Positions 42,153 through 50,589 of a DNA stretch of 64,000 nucleotides are shown piece after piece (positions within the stretch are counted from its first letter, which is position 1; every line of letters starts with the position of its first letter). This DNA is from Sphingomonas panacisoli (GTDB lineage Bacteria > Pseudomonadota > Alphaproteobacteria > Sphingomonadales > Sphingomonadaceae), in contig NZ_CP042306.1 in NCBI RefSeq assembly GCF_007859635.1, positions 1,674,001 to 1,738,000 of the forward strand, read 5' to 3'. The notes under the pieces were generated by a model. It worked only from the letters and a program-made list of their open reading frames with translations, was not told the origin of the DNA and searched no databases. A program made the position numbers and the translations under genes.

Positions 42153-42593
42153 CTAGGAAGTCAGATCGGGCACGACATAGTCCATCCGCGCGGCGACCGA
42201 GAACAATCGTTCGCGCGAATAGGATGTCAGCGGCCAGTCTCGGCGTCCCTCAGGTGCGGCGAGCAAGGCGTTGACTTTGTCGGCAAGTGGCATCGCCGGG
42301 TCGGTGCGCTGCAGAAAACCGCCGACTGCCGACAGATACGCCATCGTGATTGTGTGGTGGTACCCCTGCGTCTCGTCGTTCACGCCGCCGACCGACTCGT
42401 TGTAGCCCGAGATGATTGCCCGCAGGTCGCGCTCCGGATCTATGTCGGGACGCTCGACGAGCAGCCATAGGCACGAGGCGAGATGCGCCTCGTGCGTCCA
42501 TTCGGCGCGGGGCAAGGTGCGGGTGAGCAGTCCCTCCCCCACGTGGCGGACGGCAGCGTCATCGGCGAAGAAACGGATCTCATGGTCGGTCAT
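42153..42593 (-). CDS. Conserved hypothetical cytosolic protein
   Basis: A 146-residue soluble, mainly helical protein without signal peptide. The segment WTHEAHLASCLWLLVERPDID followed by GYNESVGGVNDETQGYHHTI, with several histidines, looks conserved in style and could bind a metal or ligand. No named family recognised. It is followed by pckA upstream on the same strand with 42 bases between, so read-through from pckA is possible. Confidence 0.6.
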   Translation of the reverse strand: MTDHEIRFFADDAAVRHVGEGLLTRTLPRAEWTHEAHLASCLWLLVERPDIDPERDLRAIISGYNESVGGVNDETQGYHHTITMAYLSAVGGFLQRTDPAMPLADKVNALLAAPEGRRDWPLTSYSRERLFSVAARMDYVVPDLTS

Positions 42594-42635
42594 GGTCGGG
42601 CTTTCCTGGGAAGGCCCGACGATGATCGGGCCGAA

Positions 42636-44255
42636 TTATGCTGAGGCGGTGGCGGCGCGGGGTGCGGATTGTCGCACTCCCTCGTCGACTTGATCCGCGA
42701 ATTGGGCGAAATTCTCGACGAATAGGTCGACCAGCGTCGCCGCCGTCGCATCGTATTCGGCCTTGTTCGACCAGGCCTCGCGCGGATCGAGGATCGCCGG
42801 ATCGACGCCCGGCACGCTGACCGGGGCCATGAAGCCGAAGTTCGGATCCTTGCGGAATTCCGCCGACTTCAGACTGCCGTCGAGCGCGGCGTTGAGCAAC
42901 GCGCGGGTCGCCTTGATCGGCATGCGCTTGATTCCCGGCATCGTCGCCTTGCCGCCCGACCAGCCGGTATTGACCAGCCAGCAATCGACGCCGCCCTTGG
43001 CGATCCGTTCCTTGAGGAGGTTGCCGTAGATCGACGGGTGGCGCGGCATGAAGGGCGCGCCGAAGCAGGTCGAGAATGTCGCCTCGGGCTCGGTCACGCC
43101 GATCTCGGTCCCCGCGACGCGCGCGGTGTAGCCCGACAGAAAGTGATACATCGCCTGATCCGGCGTCAGCTTGGCGATCGGCGGGAGCACACCGTAGGCA
43201 TCGGCCGTCAGGAAGATGACGTTGTTCGGCACCGGCCCCATATTCTCGGCCGAGGTGTTCGGGATGAAATCGATCGGATAGGCGCCGCGGCTATTCTCCG
43301 CGAGGCGATTGTCGTCGAGGTCGAGCTGACGGGTGACGGGATCCATCACGACATTCTCGAGCACCGTGCCGAAGCGCTTGGTCGTCGCGAAGATTTCCGG
43401 CTCGGCATCGGCCGACAACCGGATCATCTTGGCGTAGCAACCGCCTTCGAAATTGAAGACCGCCTCGTCCGACCAGCCATGCTCGTCGTCGCCGATCAAG
43501 GTGCGGCTGGCATCGGCCGACAGCGTCGTCTTGCCGGTGCCCGACAGGCCGAAAAACACCGCAGTATTGCTGCCGTCATGCGCCATGTTGGCGGAGCAAT
43601 GCATCGGCATCACGCCGTCAACCGGCAGTAGATAGTTGAGCAAGCCGAACACCGACTTCTTCATCTCGCCGGCATAGCGCGTGCCGCCGATCAGGATCAG
43701 CTTCTCGGTAAAATTGACCGCGATCACCGTTTCGGTACGCGTGCCATGCTTCGCCGGATCGGCGCGGAAGCTCGGCAGGTCGATGATCGTGTACTCGGCC
43801 TCGAACCCCTTCAGCTCGTGCGCCTCGGGGCGGACCAGCATCGTGCGGATGAACAGGTTGTGCCAGGCGAGTTCGGTCACGACGCGGACGTTGACGCGGT
43901 TTTCCGGCTGCGATCCGCCGAACAGGTCCTGGATGTACAGGTCTTCCTTGTCGCGCAGCGCGGCCATGAAATCGGCCTTCAGTGCGGCAAAATGCTCCGG
44001 CGACATCGCGCGGTTGGTCTTGCCCCACCACACGGTCGACTCGGTCTCGGCGTCGCGGACGATGAACTTGTCCTGCGCGGAGCGGCCGGTATGCGGACCA
44101 GTCTCGACGACCAGCGGGCCGTCGGCGCTCAACTTGCCTTCGCTGCGGGAAACCGCGGCATCGACCAGCCGCGCGGTGACGAGATTCCAGTGGAGGTCGG
44201 CACGGGTTTCGATACCCTGCGATTCGAGCCCGGCGTCCGGGATGCGCTCACTCAC
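42636..44255 (-). CDS. pckA: ATP-dependent phosphoenolpyruvate carboxykinase
   Basis: A 539-residue PEP carboxykinase (oxaloacetate plus ATP to PEP), entry step of gluconeogenesis. It has the substrate site [19 protein letters not shown], the P-loop [12 protein letters not shown], the IGDDEHGWS metal motif and the [10 protein letters not shown] segment. The GTG at 44255 is chosen because a GAGGA Shine-Dalgarno lies 7 bases before it; an in-frame ATG at 44303 lies inside a palindrome. Divergent from chvI; in rhizobia pckA has this same position next to chvI-chvG, and the regulators there control it. Confidence 0.96.
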   Translation of the reverse strand: MSERIPDAGLESQGIETRADLHWNLVTARLVDAAVSRSEGKLSADGPLVVETGPHTGRSAQDKFIVRDAETESTVWWGKTNRAMSPEHFAALKADFMAALRDKEDLYIQDLFGGSQPENRVNVRVVTELAWHNLFIRTMLVRPEAHELKGFEAEYTIIDLPSFRADPAKHGTRTETVIAVNFTEKLILIGGTRYAGEMKKSVFGLLNYLLPVDGVMPMHCSANMAHDGSNTAVFFGLSGTGKTTLSADASRTLIGDDEHGWSDEAVFNFEGGCYAKMIRLSADAEPEIFATTKRFGTVLENVVMDPVTRQLDLDDNRLAENSRGAYPIDFIPNTSAENMGPVPNNVIFLTADAYGVLPPIAKLTPDQAMYHFLSGYTARVAGTEIGVTEPEATFSTCFGAPFMPRHPSIYGNLLKERIAKGGVDCWLVNTGWSGGKATMPGIKRMPIKATRALLNAALDGSLKSAEFRKDPNFGFMAPVSVPGVDPAILDPREAWSNKAEYDATAATLVDLFVENFAQFADQVDEGVRQSAPRAATASA

Positions 44256-44285
44256 GATGTTTTCCTCAAACGTTTCTGTTTTTAA

Positions 44286-44306
44286 CCATGCATTCGTATG
44301 CATTGG
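44286..44306. promoter_or_regulatory. Palindrome in the pckA/chvI intergenic region
   Basis: CC-ATGCAT-TCGT-ATGCAT-TGG is an inverted repeat of two ATGCAT half-sites with a 4-base centre. It lies 31 bases upstream of the pckA start and about 85 upstream of chvI. The placement suits an operator controlling pckA; the regulator is unknown. Confidence 0.4.
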
Positions 44307-44390
44307 CGCTGATCGCGCCCATATCCGTCACCCGACGGACCGTCAAACCGGGCATTGAGCGTTAACTCCCTTTCCTCTACCTCGTGTGGC

Positions 44391-45095
44391 ATGACGGCTA
44401 CGATCGCGCTCGTTGATGACGACCGCAACATCCTGACCTCCGTGTCGATCGCGTTGCAGGCGGAGGGGTTTCTGACCCGCGTCTATTCGGACGGCGAGAC
44501 CGCGCTCAAGGCGCTGATCGACAACCCGCCCGATCTCGCGATCTTCGACGTGAAGATGCCGCGGATGGACGGGCTGGAGCTGCTGCGGCGGCTGCGCGAA
44601 AAGAGCCATATTCCGGTGATCTTCCTGACCAGCAAGGACGACGAACTCGACGAAGCGCTGGGGCTCGCGATGGGTGCGGACGATTACATCGCTAAGCCAT
44701 TCAGCCAGCGCCTGCTGATCGCGCGCATTCGGGCGATCCTGCGCCGCACCGACGTCGCGCAGGCCGGTGCGGGCGAGGAAGCGGTCGCCGAGACGCTGAT
44801 CGAGCGCGGACGGCTGCAGATGGATCCGGCGCGGCACAAGGTTACATGGAGCGGCGACAACGTGACGCTGACCGTCACCGAGTTCCTGATCCTGGAAGCG
44901 CTCGCCCAGCGCCCCGGCGTGGTCAAAACGCGCAACCAGTTGATGGATGCCGCGTACCAGGACGACATCTATGTCGACGACCGCACGATCGACAGCCACA
45001 TCAAGCGCGTCCGCCGCAAGTTCCGCGAGGTCGACGGCGACTTCGACGCAATCGAAACGCTCTATGGCGCTGGCTACCGTTTTTCGGAGGAATGA
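44391..45095 (+). CDS. chvI: ChvI response regulator
   Basis: A 234-residue OmpR-family regulator. The receiver has D9-D11 and acceptor D53 ([12 protein letters not shown]) with K in [10 protein letters not shown]. The winged-helix domain ends with [16 protein letters not shown] and YGAGYRF. With ChvG it controls envelope, exopolysaccharide and acid responses in alphaproteobacteria. The start at 44391 ([11 protein letters not shown]) is preferred over an upstream in-frame start. The 3' end overlaps chvG by 32 bases. Confidence 0.95.
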   Translation: MTATIALVDDDRNILTSVSIALQAEGFLTRVYSDGETALKALIDNPPDLAIFDVKMPRMDGLELLRRLREKSHIPVIFLTSKDDELDEALGLAMGADDYIAKPFSQRLLIARIRAILRRTDVAQAGAGEEAVAETLIERGRLQMDPARHKVTWSGDNVTLTVTEFLILEALAQRPGVVKTRNQLMDAAYQDDIYVDDRTIDSHIKRVRRKFREVDGDFDAIETLYGAGYRFSEE

Positions 45096-46644
45096 CCCCG
45101 ACGAGGAGGGGCGCGATCTTTCTCTCAGGTGGTCCGGGCGCATCTCGCTCACCACGCGCATCCTGGCGCTTAATATCTTCGCATTGGCGCTGCTGGCGGG
45201 CGGGTTCTTCTACCTCGATTCCTATCGCAGCCGCATCCTCGACAGCCGCACCGCGCAGGCGAGCCGCGAAGCGCGGTTGATCGCCGCGGCGATGAACGCC
45301 TCCGCGGCCGATCATCGCGCGGCGCTGGCGCTGCAACTGGCGCGCGACACGGGGACGCGCATTCGCCTGTTTCGGGCGGACGGCGCGCTGGCCGGCGACA
45401 CGCGCGCCATGGGGCTGCGCAACGTGCAACTGATCGACCCGACGACGCAGGATTGGCGCCAGCAAGTCGCGCGGTTCCTCGACGCGATGATCGACACGGT
45501 GGTCAATTCGCCCCGCGCGCCGCTCTACCGTGAGCGGCCGGCGGGCAGCGAGTGGCCCGACGTCCACACCGCGCGGACGACCGCGAGCGCCCCCGCGACG
45601 GTGTGGCGCGCGCCCGATCGTACACCGGTCATCACCGCCGCAGCGGCATTGGGCGATGGCGAGATCGTCATGACCACGGTCAACGCGCGCGACATCACGC
45701 AGACCGTGCGCAGCGAACGGCTGCGGCTCAGCATCGTGCTGGGGATCGTGTCGCTCGTGTCGATCTTCCTCTCGCTGTTCCTGGCGAGGACAATCGTGCG
45801 GCCGTTGCGTCGGTTGGCCCGGGCAGCGGTGCGCGTCCGGCTCGGGCGCGCCCGCGAAGTGGTGGTCCCCCGCCTGCCCTCGCGCCGCGACGAGATCGGC
45901 AGCCTGGCGCGCGCGTTGAGCGACATGAGCCAGGCCCTGCGCGCCCGGATCGACGCGACAGAGGCGTTCGCTGCGGACGTCGCGCACGAAATGAAGAACC
46001 CGCTCGCCTCGATGCGGTCGGCGCTCGAAGGATTGGGATCGGTCAAGGACGCCGAACTGCGCGAACGACTGCTGGCGATCCTGCGCGACGATGTGCATCG
46101 GCTCGACCGGCTGATCACCGATATCGCCGAGGCCTCGCGCCTCGACGCACAGCTGAGCCGCGCCAAGTTCGACGAGGTCGATGTGCCCGCGATGATCGCC
46201 GGCCTGATCGCGCAACGCGGCGAGCGCGGGGTCGAGCGCGGCGTGCAGATCCGCTTCGACAATCAGGTCCAGGGCAGCCGCCCGGTAATGGCGGAGGGCG
46301 CGCGGCTGGAGCGCGTGTTCGAGAATTTGTTCGAAAACGCCGTGTCCTTCTCTCCCGACAACGGCCTGATTACCGTCGGCGCGACGGTCGAACGACGTGA
46401 GCTGGTCGTGCGGGTCGAGGACGAAGGACCAGGTGTTCCCGAGGAAGCGCGCGAGTCGGTGTTCGATCGCTTCCAGTCGATCCGGCCCGAAAGCGAAGAG
46501 TTCGGCAAGCATTCCGGCCTCGGCCTCGCCATTGCGCGGACCATCGTCGAAGGGCATCAGGGCACGATCGTCGTGGAATCGCGCGAGGATCGGTTGAGCG
46601 GCGCTCGGTTCGTCGTCCGCCTGCCGCTTTCGCCGGGCCGATAG
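45064..46644 (+). CDS. chvG: ChvG sensor histidine kinase
   Basis: A 526-residue membrane kinase partner of ChvI. Layout: N-terminal helix ([18 protein letters not shown]), periplasmic sensor of about 190 residues, second helix ([18 protein letters not shown]), HAMP, the H-box [14 protein letters not shown]-box LFENAVSF and G-boxes DEGPGVP and [12 protein letters not shown]. The ATG at 45064 lies inside the chvI end; no other start codon suits before the first helix. hprK follows closely. Confidence 0.94.
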   Translation: MALATVFRRNDPDEEGRDLSLRWSGRISLTTRILALNIFALALLAGGFFYLDSYRSRILDSRTAQASREARLIAAAMNASAADHRAALALQLARDTGTRIRLFRADGALAGDTRAMGLRNVQLIDPTTQDWRQQVARFLDAMIDTVVNSPRAPLYRERPAGSEWPDVHTARTTASAPATVWRAPDRTPVITAAAALGDGEIVMTTVNARDITQTVRSERLRLSIVLGIVSLVSIFLSLFLARTIVRPLRRLARAAVRVRLGRAREVVVPRLPSRRDEIGSLARALSDMSQALRARIDATEAFAADVAHEMKNPLASMRSALEGLGSVKDAELRERLLAILRDDVHRLDRLITDIAEASRLDAQLSRAKFDEVDVPAMIAGLIAQRGERGVERGVQIRFDNQVQGSRPVMAEGARLERVFENLFENAVSFSPDNGLITVGATVERRELVVRVEDEGPGVPEEARESVFDRFQSIRPESEEFGKHSGLGLAIARTIVEGHQGTIVVESREDRLSGARFVVRLPLSPGR

Positions 46645-46649
46645 GAGGC

Positions 46650-47092
46650 ATGTCATCGCCCTGCCCTCGTCCGAAACGCTCCACGCCACGAGCGTCGCGA
46701 TCGGCGACCGCGCGGTGTTGATCGAAGGTCCATCGGGCGCGGGCAAGTCCGACCTGGCGTTGCGGCTGATCGACCGCGGCGCGGTGCTGGTCAGCGACGA
46801 CTATACGGTGCTAGCTCGCGACGGCGACGTGCTCATCGCGTCCGCGCCGGATACGATCGCCGGACAGATCGAGGTCCGCGGGATCGGGATCGTTCCGATC
46901 GCGCATCGGGATGGGGTACGCGTCGCGCTGGCCATCCGCCTGACCGACTCGCCGGAGCGCATGCCGCCGAGCGACGAGAAGCGGAGCATCGCCGGCGTCG
47001 CGATCCCCGAGGTCGCGATCGACGCGCGATCGGCATCGGCGCCGATCAAGGTCGAGTTGGCGATCGAGCATCTGGCGGGGGCCGAGGTATGA
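46650..47092 (+). CDS. hprK: HPr kinase/phosphorylase HprK, short alphaproteobacterial form
   Basis: Catalytic domain of HprK, which phosphorylates HPr on serine. Walker A GPSGAGKSD, RGAVLVSDDY and the DEKRSIAGVAIPEV segment are present; the long N-terminal domain is missing, as usual in alphaproteobacteria. The start is unclear. The frame reads back through LHATSVAIGDRAVLIEG but has no ATG, GTG or TTG before a GTG at 46715, which would delete the first strand. An ATG at 46650 behind AGGAGG is in another frame; one added base, for example in CCC at 46659-46661, gives MSSPLPSSETLHATS. Overlaps rapZ by 4 bases. Confidence 0.85.
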
Positions 47093-48009
47093 ACGACGCG
47101 CGCGAAATCCTGCTGGTCACCGGCCTGTCGGGCGCGGGGAAGTCGACCGTGCTCAAGACGCTCGAGGATCTCGGCTGGGAGACGGTCGACAATTTGCCAC
47201 TCCGCCTGCTTGATCGCTTGCTCAGCTCGCCGCCGGCGGAAGGCGCGGAGGACGATCACCGCCCGCTCGCGCTCGGCATCGACGCGCGGACCCGCGATTT
47301 CGACCCCGACCGCATCGTCAAGCGGATCAAGAAGCTGCGCGACGATCACGCCTACGACATCGGCACCCTGTTCCTCGATTGCGGCGGTGCCGAGCTAGAG
47401 CGGCGCTATTCGGAAACGCGTCGGCGCCACCCGCTCGCGCTCGATCGGCCCGCCAGCGACGGTATCGCGCGCGAACGCGAGTTGCTCGCGCCACTGCGGC
47501 GGTGGGCGAACCGGTTGATCGACACGACCGATCTCAGCAGCAACGAACTGGCGCAGCAGGTGCGCGCGACGTTCAGCGGCGAAGGGCTCGGCGAACCGAC
47601 GCTGGCGGTCATGTCGTTCGGCTTCGCGCGGGGCGTGCCGCGCAACGCCGACCTGATGTTCGACATGCGTTTCCTGCGCAATCCGCATTGGGACGAGCAA
47701 TTGCGGCCCGGCACGGGGCTCGACGCCGACGTGTCGGCCTATGTCGCGGCCGATCCGGCTTATGACGCGGCGATGAGGCAGATCGAGGACCTGCTGCTCC
47801 TCCTGCTTCCGCGCTACCGCGCCGAGGGCAAGTCGTACGTCACGATCGCGTTCGGCTGTACCGGAGGGAGACATCGCTCGGTCCACGTCGCGGAGCGCAT
47901 CGCAGGGCGGTTGCGCGAGGCCGGGTTTTCGCCCACGGTTGCGCACAGGGATTTGGGGGCGGCGCCACAGGACTCGCTTGAGGGTGCGCCGCGAGCAAGT
48001 TTGGGATAG
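47089..48009 (+). CDS. rapZ: RapZ-family RNase adapter / nucleotide-binding protein
   Basis: A 306-residue RapZ (YvcJ/YhbJ) protein with Walker A VTGLSGAGKSTVLKTLED, the WETVDNLP motif, Walker B-like IGTLFLDCGG and the C-terminal FGCTGGRHRSV that in E. coli binds amino-sugar signal. E. coli RapZ targets GlmY/GlmZ small RNAs to RNase E; these RNAs are not expected here, so the target is open. Placed between hprK and EIIA, typical of PTS regulatory clusters. Confidence 0.94.
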   Translation: MNDAREILLVTGLSGAGKSTVLKTLEDLGWETVDNLPLRLLDRLLSSPPAEGAEDDHRPLALGIDARTRDFDPDRIVKRIKKLRDDHAYDIGTLFLDCGGAELERRYSETRRRHPLALDRPASDGIARERELLAPLRRWANRLIDTTDLSSNELAQQVRATFSGEGLGEPTLAVMSFGFARGVPRNADLMFDMRFLRNPHWDEQLRPGTGLDADVSAYVAADPAYDAAMRQIEDLLLLLLPRYRAEGKSYVTIAFGCTGGRHRSVHVAERIAGRLREAGFSPTVAHRDLGAAPQDSLEGAPRASLG

Positions 48010-48019
48010 TAGGGCAAGC

Positions 48020-48427
48020 ATGATCGGCCTGGTTTTGGTGACGCACGGACGTCTGGCGTCCGAATTCGTGACCGCAATGGAGCACGTCGTCGGCCCGCAG
48101 GAGCATGTCGAGGCGATCGCGATCGGTCCCGAGGACGACATGGAGGCGCGCCGCGCCGACATCGCCGCCGCCATCGCCAAGGTGGATATCGGTAAAGGCG
48201 TGATCCTGTTGACCGACCTGTTCGGCGGCACGCCGTCCAACCTCGCCATCTCGCTGCTCGAGCGCGGGCGAGTCGAAGTGATCGCGGGGATCAACCTGCC
48301 GATGCTGATCCGCCTGGCGTCGGCGCGCAAGACGATGAAGGTCATCGATGCCGTCGCCGCGGCGCGCGAGGCGGGACGGAAATACATATCGGTCGCGTCC
48401 GAAGTGCTCGGCGAGGCCGCCGCCTGA
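48020..48427 (+). CDS. PTS EIIA component, mannose family (regulatory)
   Basis: A 135-residue EIIA of the mannose/fructose superfamily; the phosphorylated histidine is in VLVTHGRLA and LLTDLFGGTPSN is the family loop. No EIIB/EIIC permease genes are nearby, so it is regulatory rather than for sugar uptake, as in the alphaproteobacterial EI-HPr-EIIA chain. The start at 48020 gives the usual N terminus. It overlaps ptsH by one base (TGATG). Confidence 0.92.
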   Translation: MIGLVLVTHGRLASEFVTAMEHVVGPQEHVEAIAIGPEDDMEARRADIAAAIAKVDIGKGVILLTDLFGGTPSNLAISLLERGRVEVIAGINLPMLIRLASARKTMKVIDAVAAAREAGRKYISVASEVLGEAAA

Positions 48428-48696
48428 TGCAGGTCAGCCGCAGCGTCCAGATCACCAACAAACGCGGCCTCCACGCCCGCGCCTCCGCCAAGTTCGTGAC
48501 GCTCGCCTCGGGCCTGCCGGTCGAGGTCATGGTGGTGAAGGACGGCTCCGGCGTCACCGGCACCTCGATCATGGGCCTGATGATGCTCGGCGCGGCGATG
48601 GGCGACACGATCACGATCAGCGCCGAGGGCGACGGCGCGGAAGGCGCGGTGGGCGCGCTGTGCGAACTGGTCGAGGCCAAGTTCGGCGAGGACTAA
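48427..48696 (+). CDS. ptsH: Phosphocarrier HPr
   Basis: An 89-residue HPr. The EI-dependent phosphorylation site His16 lies in RGLHARAS and the HprK site Ser47 in GTSIMGLMML. With HprK encoded 1.3 kb upstream, serine phosphorylation is likely active. Enzyme I, usually next in line in related genomes, is not found in this window. Confidence 0.95.
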   Translation: MQVSRSVQITNKRGLHARASAKFVTLASGLPVEVMVVKDGSGVTGTSIMGLMMLGAAMGDTITISAEGDGAEGAVGALCELVEAKFGED

Positions 48697-48707
48697 GGGT
48701 CCAAACT

Positions 48708-48905
48708 ATGCTCGAAGCCCTGCGCAACGCGTTGGCGAACAACAACAACGTGCTGATGGTGCGGATCTGCACCGCCGGGCAGAAGATCCCGAACGAACGC
48801 GCGATCATCGCCGTCGATGAGGTCGGCGTCGTCGTCCAGGGCGCGCATGATGGCGAGTTCTACGTCCAGCCGTGGAGCAACATCGCGTGGATCGCGGTGT
48901 CGTGA
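48708..48905 (+). CDS. Small hypothetical protein (65 residues)
   Basis: The frame from ATG 48708 encodes MLEALRNALANNNNVLM followed by strand-like segments (VRICTAGQKIPNERAIIAVD, GVVVQGAHDGEFYVQPWSN, IAWIAVS), suggesting a small beta-rich barrel. Codon use has the high third-position GC typical of real genes here. It lies 11 bases after ptsH and 18 before the SpoU methyltransferase gene, filling the gap. Family not recognised. Confidence 0.6.
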   Translation: MLEALRNALANNNNVLMVRICTAGQKIPNERAIIAVDEVGVVVQGAHDGEFYVQPWSNIAWIAVS

Positions 48906-48923
48906 GCCGCTAAGCGCTCGTCC

Positions 48924-49724
48924 ATGCCGCGTCAGATCACCGCCTTTTCCAATACGCTCGTCAAACGCGTCCGGTCGCTGCGCGACAAGAAGCATCGCCG
49001 CGCCGAAAGGCTGTTCCTCGCCGAAGGGCTGCGCATCCTGACCGAGGCGCGCGAGGCCGGGCGGTTGCCGGACTATCTATTCTTCACCGCCGAAGGGTCG
49101 CGGCATCCGCTGGCGGCCGCGCTGATCGACACGGTCGAGAACAATGGCGGCGAGGCGATCGAGACCAATCACGACATCCTGTCCAAGCTGTCGGGCAAGG
49201 ACAACGCCCAGGCGGTGGTCGGCGTGTTCCCCGAATTCACCACGCCGCTCGACCAGCTCGACCGCGGGGCCTCGCCGATCTGGCTGGTCGCCGAGCGGCT
49301 GCGCGATCCGGGCAATCTCGGCACGATCCTGCGCACCGGCGACGCGGTCGGTGCGGGCGGGCTGATCCTGATCGACGATTGCGTCGATCCGTTTTCGGTC
49401 GAAGCGGTGCGGGCGAGCATGGGCGCGCTGTTTACCGTGCCGATCGCGCAGGCGCGCTGGGAGGAGTTCGTGCCGTGGCTTCGATCGGGGCCTGGGCAAC
49501 TGGTCGGCCTCAGTCTCCAGACCGAATCGAGCTATCGCGATGCAGCTTATGCCTCTCCGACGTTTTTGCTGACCGGCAATGAAGCGCAGGGATTGCCCGA
49601 GGCGTACGAGGCCGAATGCGACCTGCTGGTCAAGCTGCCGATGCTCGGCAAGGCCGACAGCCTGAACGCCGCCGTCGCGACCGCGGTGATGGCGTACGAG
49701 GTACTCGCGCGATCGCGCGGATGA
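48924..49724 (+). CDS. TrmH/SpoU-family RNA methyltransferase
   Basis: A 266-residue SPOUT 2'-O-methyltransferase. An N-terminal substrate-binding domain (LRDKKHRRAERLFLAEGLRI) precedes the SPOUT core with motif 1 AERLRDPGNLGTILRTGDA, motif 2 LLTGNEAQGLPE and motif 3 LPMLGKADSLNAAVA. The rRNA or tRNA target cannot be read from the sequence. It ends 3 bases before the convergent TPR gene. Confidence 0.92.
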   Translation: MPRQITAFSNTLVKRVRSLRDKKHRRAERLFLAEGLRILTEAREAGRLPDYLFFTAEGSRHPLAAALIDTVENNGGEAIETNHDILSKLSGKDNAQAVVGVFPEFTTPLDQLDRGASPIWLVAERLRDPGNLGTILRTGDAVGAGGLILIDDCVDPFSVEAVRASMGALFTVPIAQARWEEFVPWLRSGPGQLVGLSLQTESSYRDAAYASPTFLLTGNEAQGLPEAYEAECDLLVKLPMLGKADSLNAAVATAVMAYEVLARSRG

Positions 49725-49727
49725 CGG

Positions 49728-50570
49728 TCACACCGTCAGTTTGCGCTGATCCTCGATATATTTGAGTTCGCGCGGCGAATCCTCGTCGTCGGGATTGATC
49801 GCCAGGCATTTGCGGTACGCCGCTGCCGCCGCGATAAGATCGCCGAGTTCCACCAGGTCGTAGCCGACGCCCTTGAGCGCGAGACACCGTTCTTCCTTGA
49901 CCCTATCGGGCGTCAGATCGGCGGCGGCTTCCGCACGGCGATAGGCGTCGAGCGACTCCTTCCACTTCTTCTGCTTCATGAAGATGTAGCCGAGCTCGTT
50001 GAGATAGCGCGCATTTTGTGGGGCGAAGCGGACCAGCCGCTCGAACGCGGTCTGCGCTTCGGCCAGCTTGTCGAGGTCGATCAGCGCATATCCCGTGACA
50101 TATTGCGCGCGGCACCAGCCCGAATCGACCGCCAATGCCGGGCGGTTCGCCTTCGCCGCATCGGCGAGGTAGCGGGACGATTGTTCGGGCGTCAGCGCGC
50201 AGAAGATGTCACGCTTCTCACCCGCATATTGGCGTTCGAAATCGGCCAGTACGGGACGCATGAGTTCGACCGCCTTACCCGGATTCTTGGCGCGGATCGC
50301 GGCCATGCCGGCGTCGTATTTGGCGTCGAACGCGGGCGAGCGAGTGCCGCGATTGCGCACCGCGACAGAGGGCCGGTCGTCATCGGAGTCGCGGCTGGGC
50401 GCGGCGCGCGACGATTTCACCGCAGTATCGTCGTCTTCGTCGTCGGGTGCCGAGCGTTCGACCGGATTGCCCGGCGGGCGTTGCCTGATCGTCTGCCCCG
50501 CCATTACCGGCGCCGCCACGGCCATCGCCGCCATCACGATCGTTGCGCGCCTCAACATCCCAAAACTCAT
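49728..50570 (-). CDS. Exported TPR protein
   Basis: A 280-residue protein with a signal peptide (RRATIVMAAMAVAAPVMAGQ), an acidic low-complexity region (residues about 35-75, DDEDDD and SRDSDDDRPS) and several TPR units in the C-terminal half (AQYVTGYALIDLDKLAEAQT, YLNELGYIFMKQKKWKES, LALKGVGYDLVELGDLIAA). Probably a periplasmic scaffold; partner unknown. It lies 19 bases after rmuC on the same strand. Confidence 0.78.
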   Translation of the reverse strand: MSFGMLRRATIVMAAMAVAAPVMAGQTIRQRPPGNPVERSAPDDEDDDTAVKSSRAAPSRDSDDDRPSVAVRNRGTRSPAFDAKYDAGMAAIRAKNPGKAVELMRPVLADFERQYAGEKRDIFCALTPEQSSRYLADAAKANRPALAVDSGWCRAQYVTGYALIDLDKLAEAQTAFERLVRFAPQNARYLNELGYIFMKQKKWKESLDAYRRAEAAADLTPDRVKEERCLALKGVGYDLVELGDLIAAAAAYRKCLAINPDDEDSPRELKYIEDQRKLTV

Positions 50571-50589
50571 CGTCCGTTACTCCGACGAA

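Noticed and set aside
48708-48905. Reading the small frame as an N-terminal extension of a longer protein starting near 48348
   Set aside because: The longer frame runs through EIIA and ptsH in a shadow phase; only the part from 48708 looks like protein.
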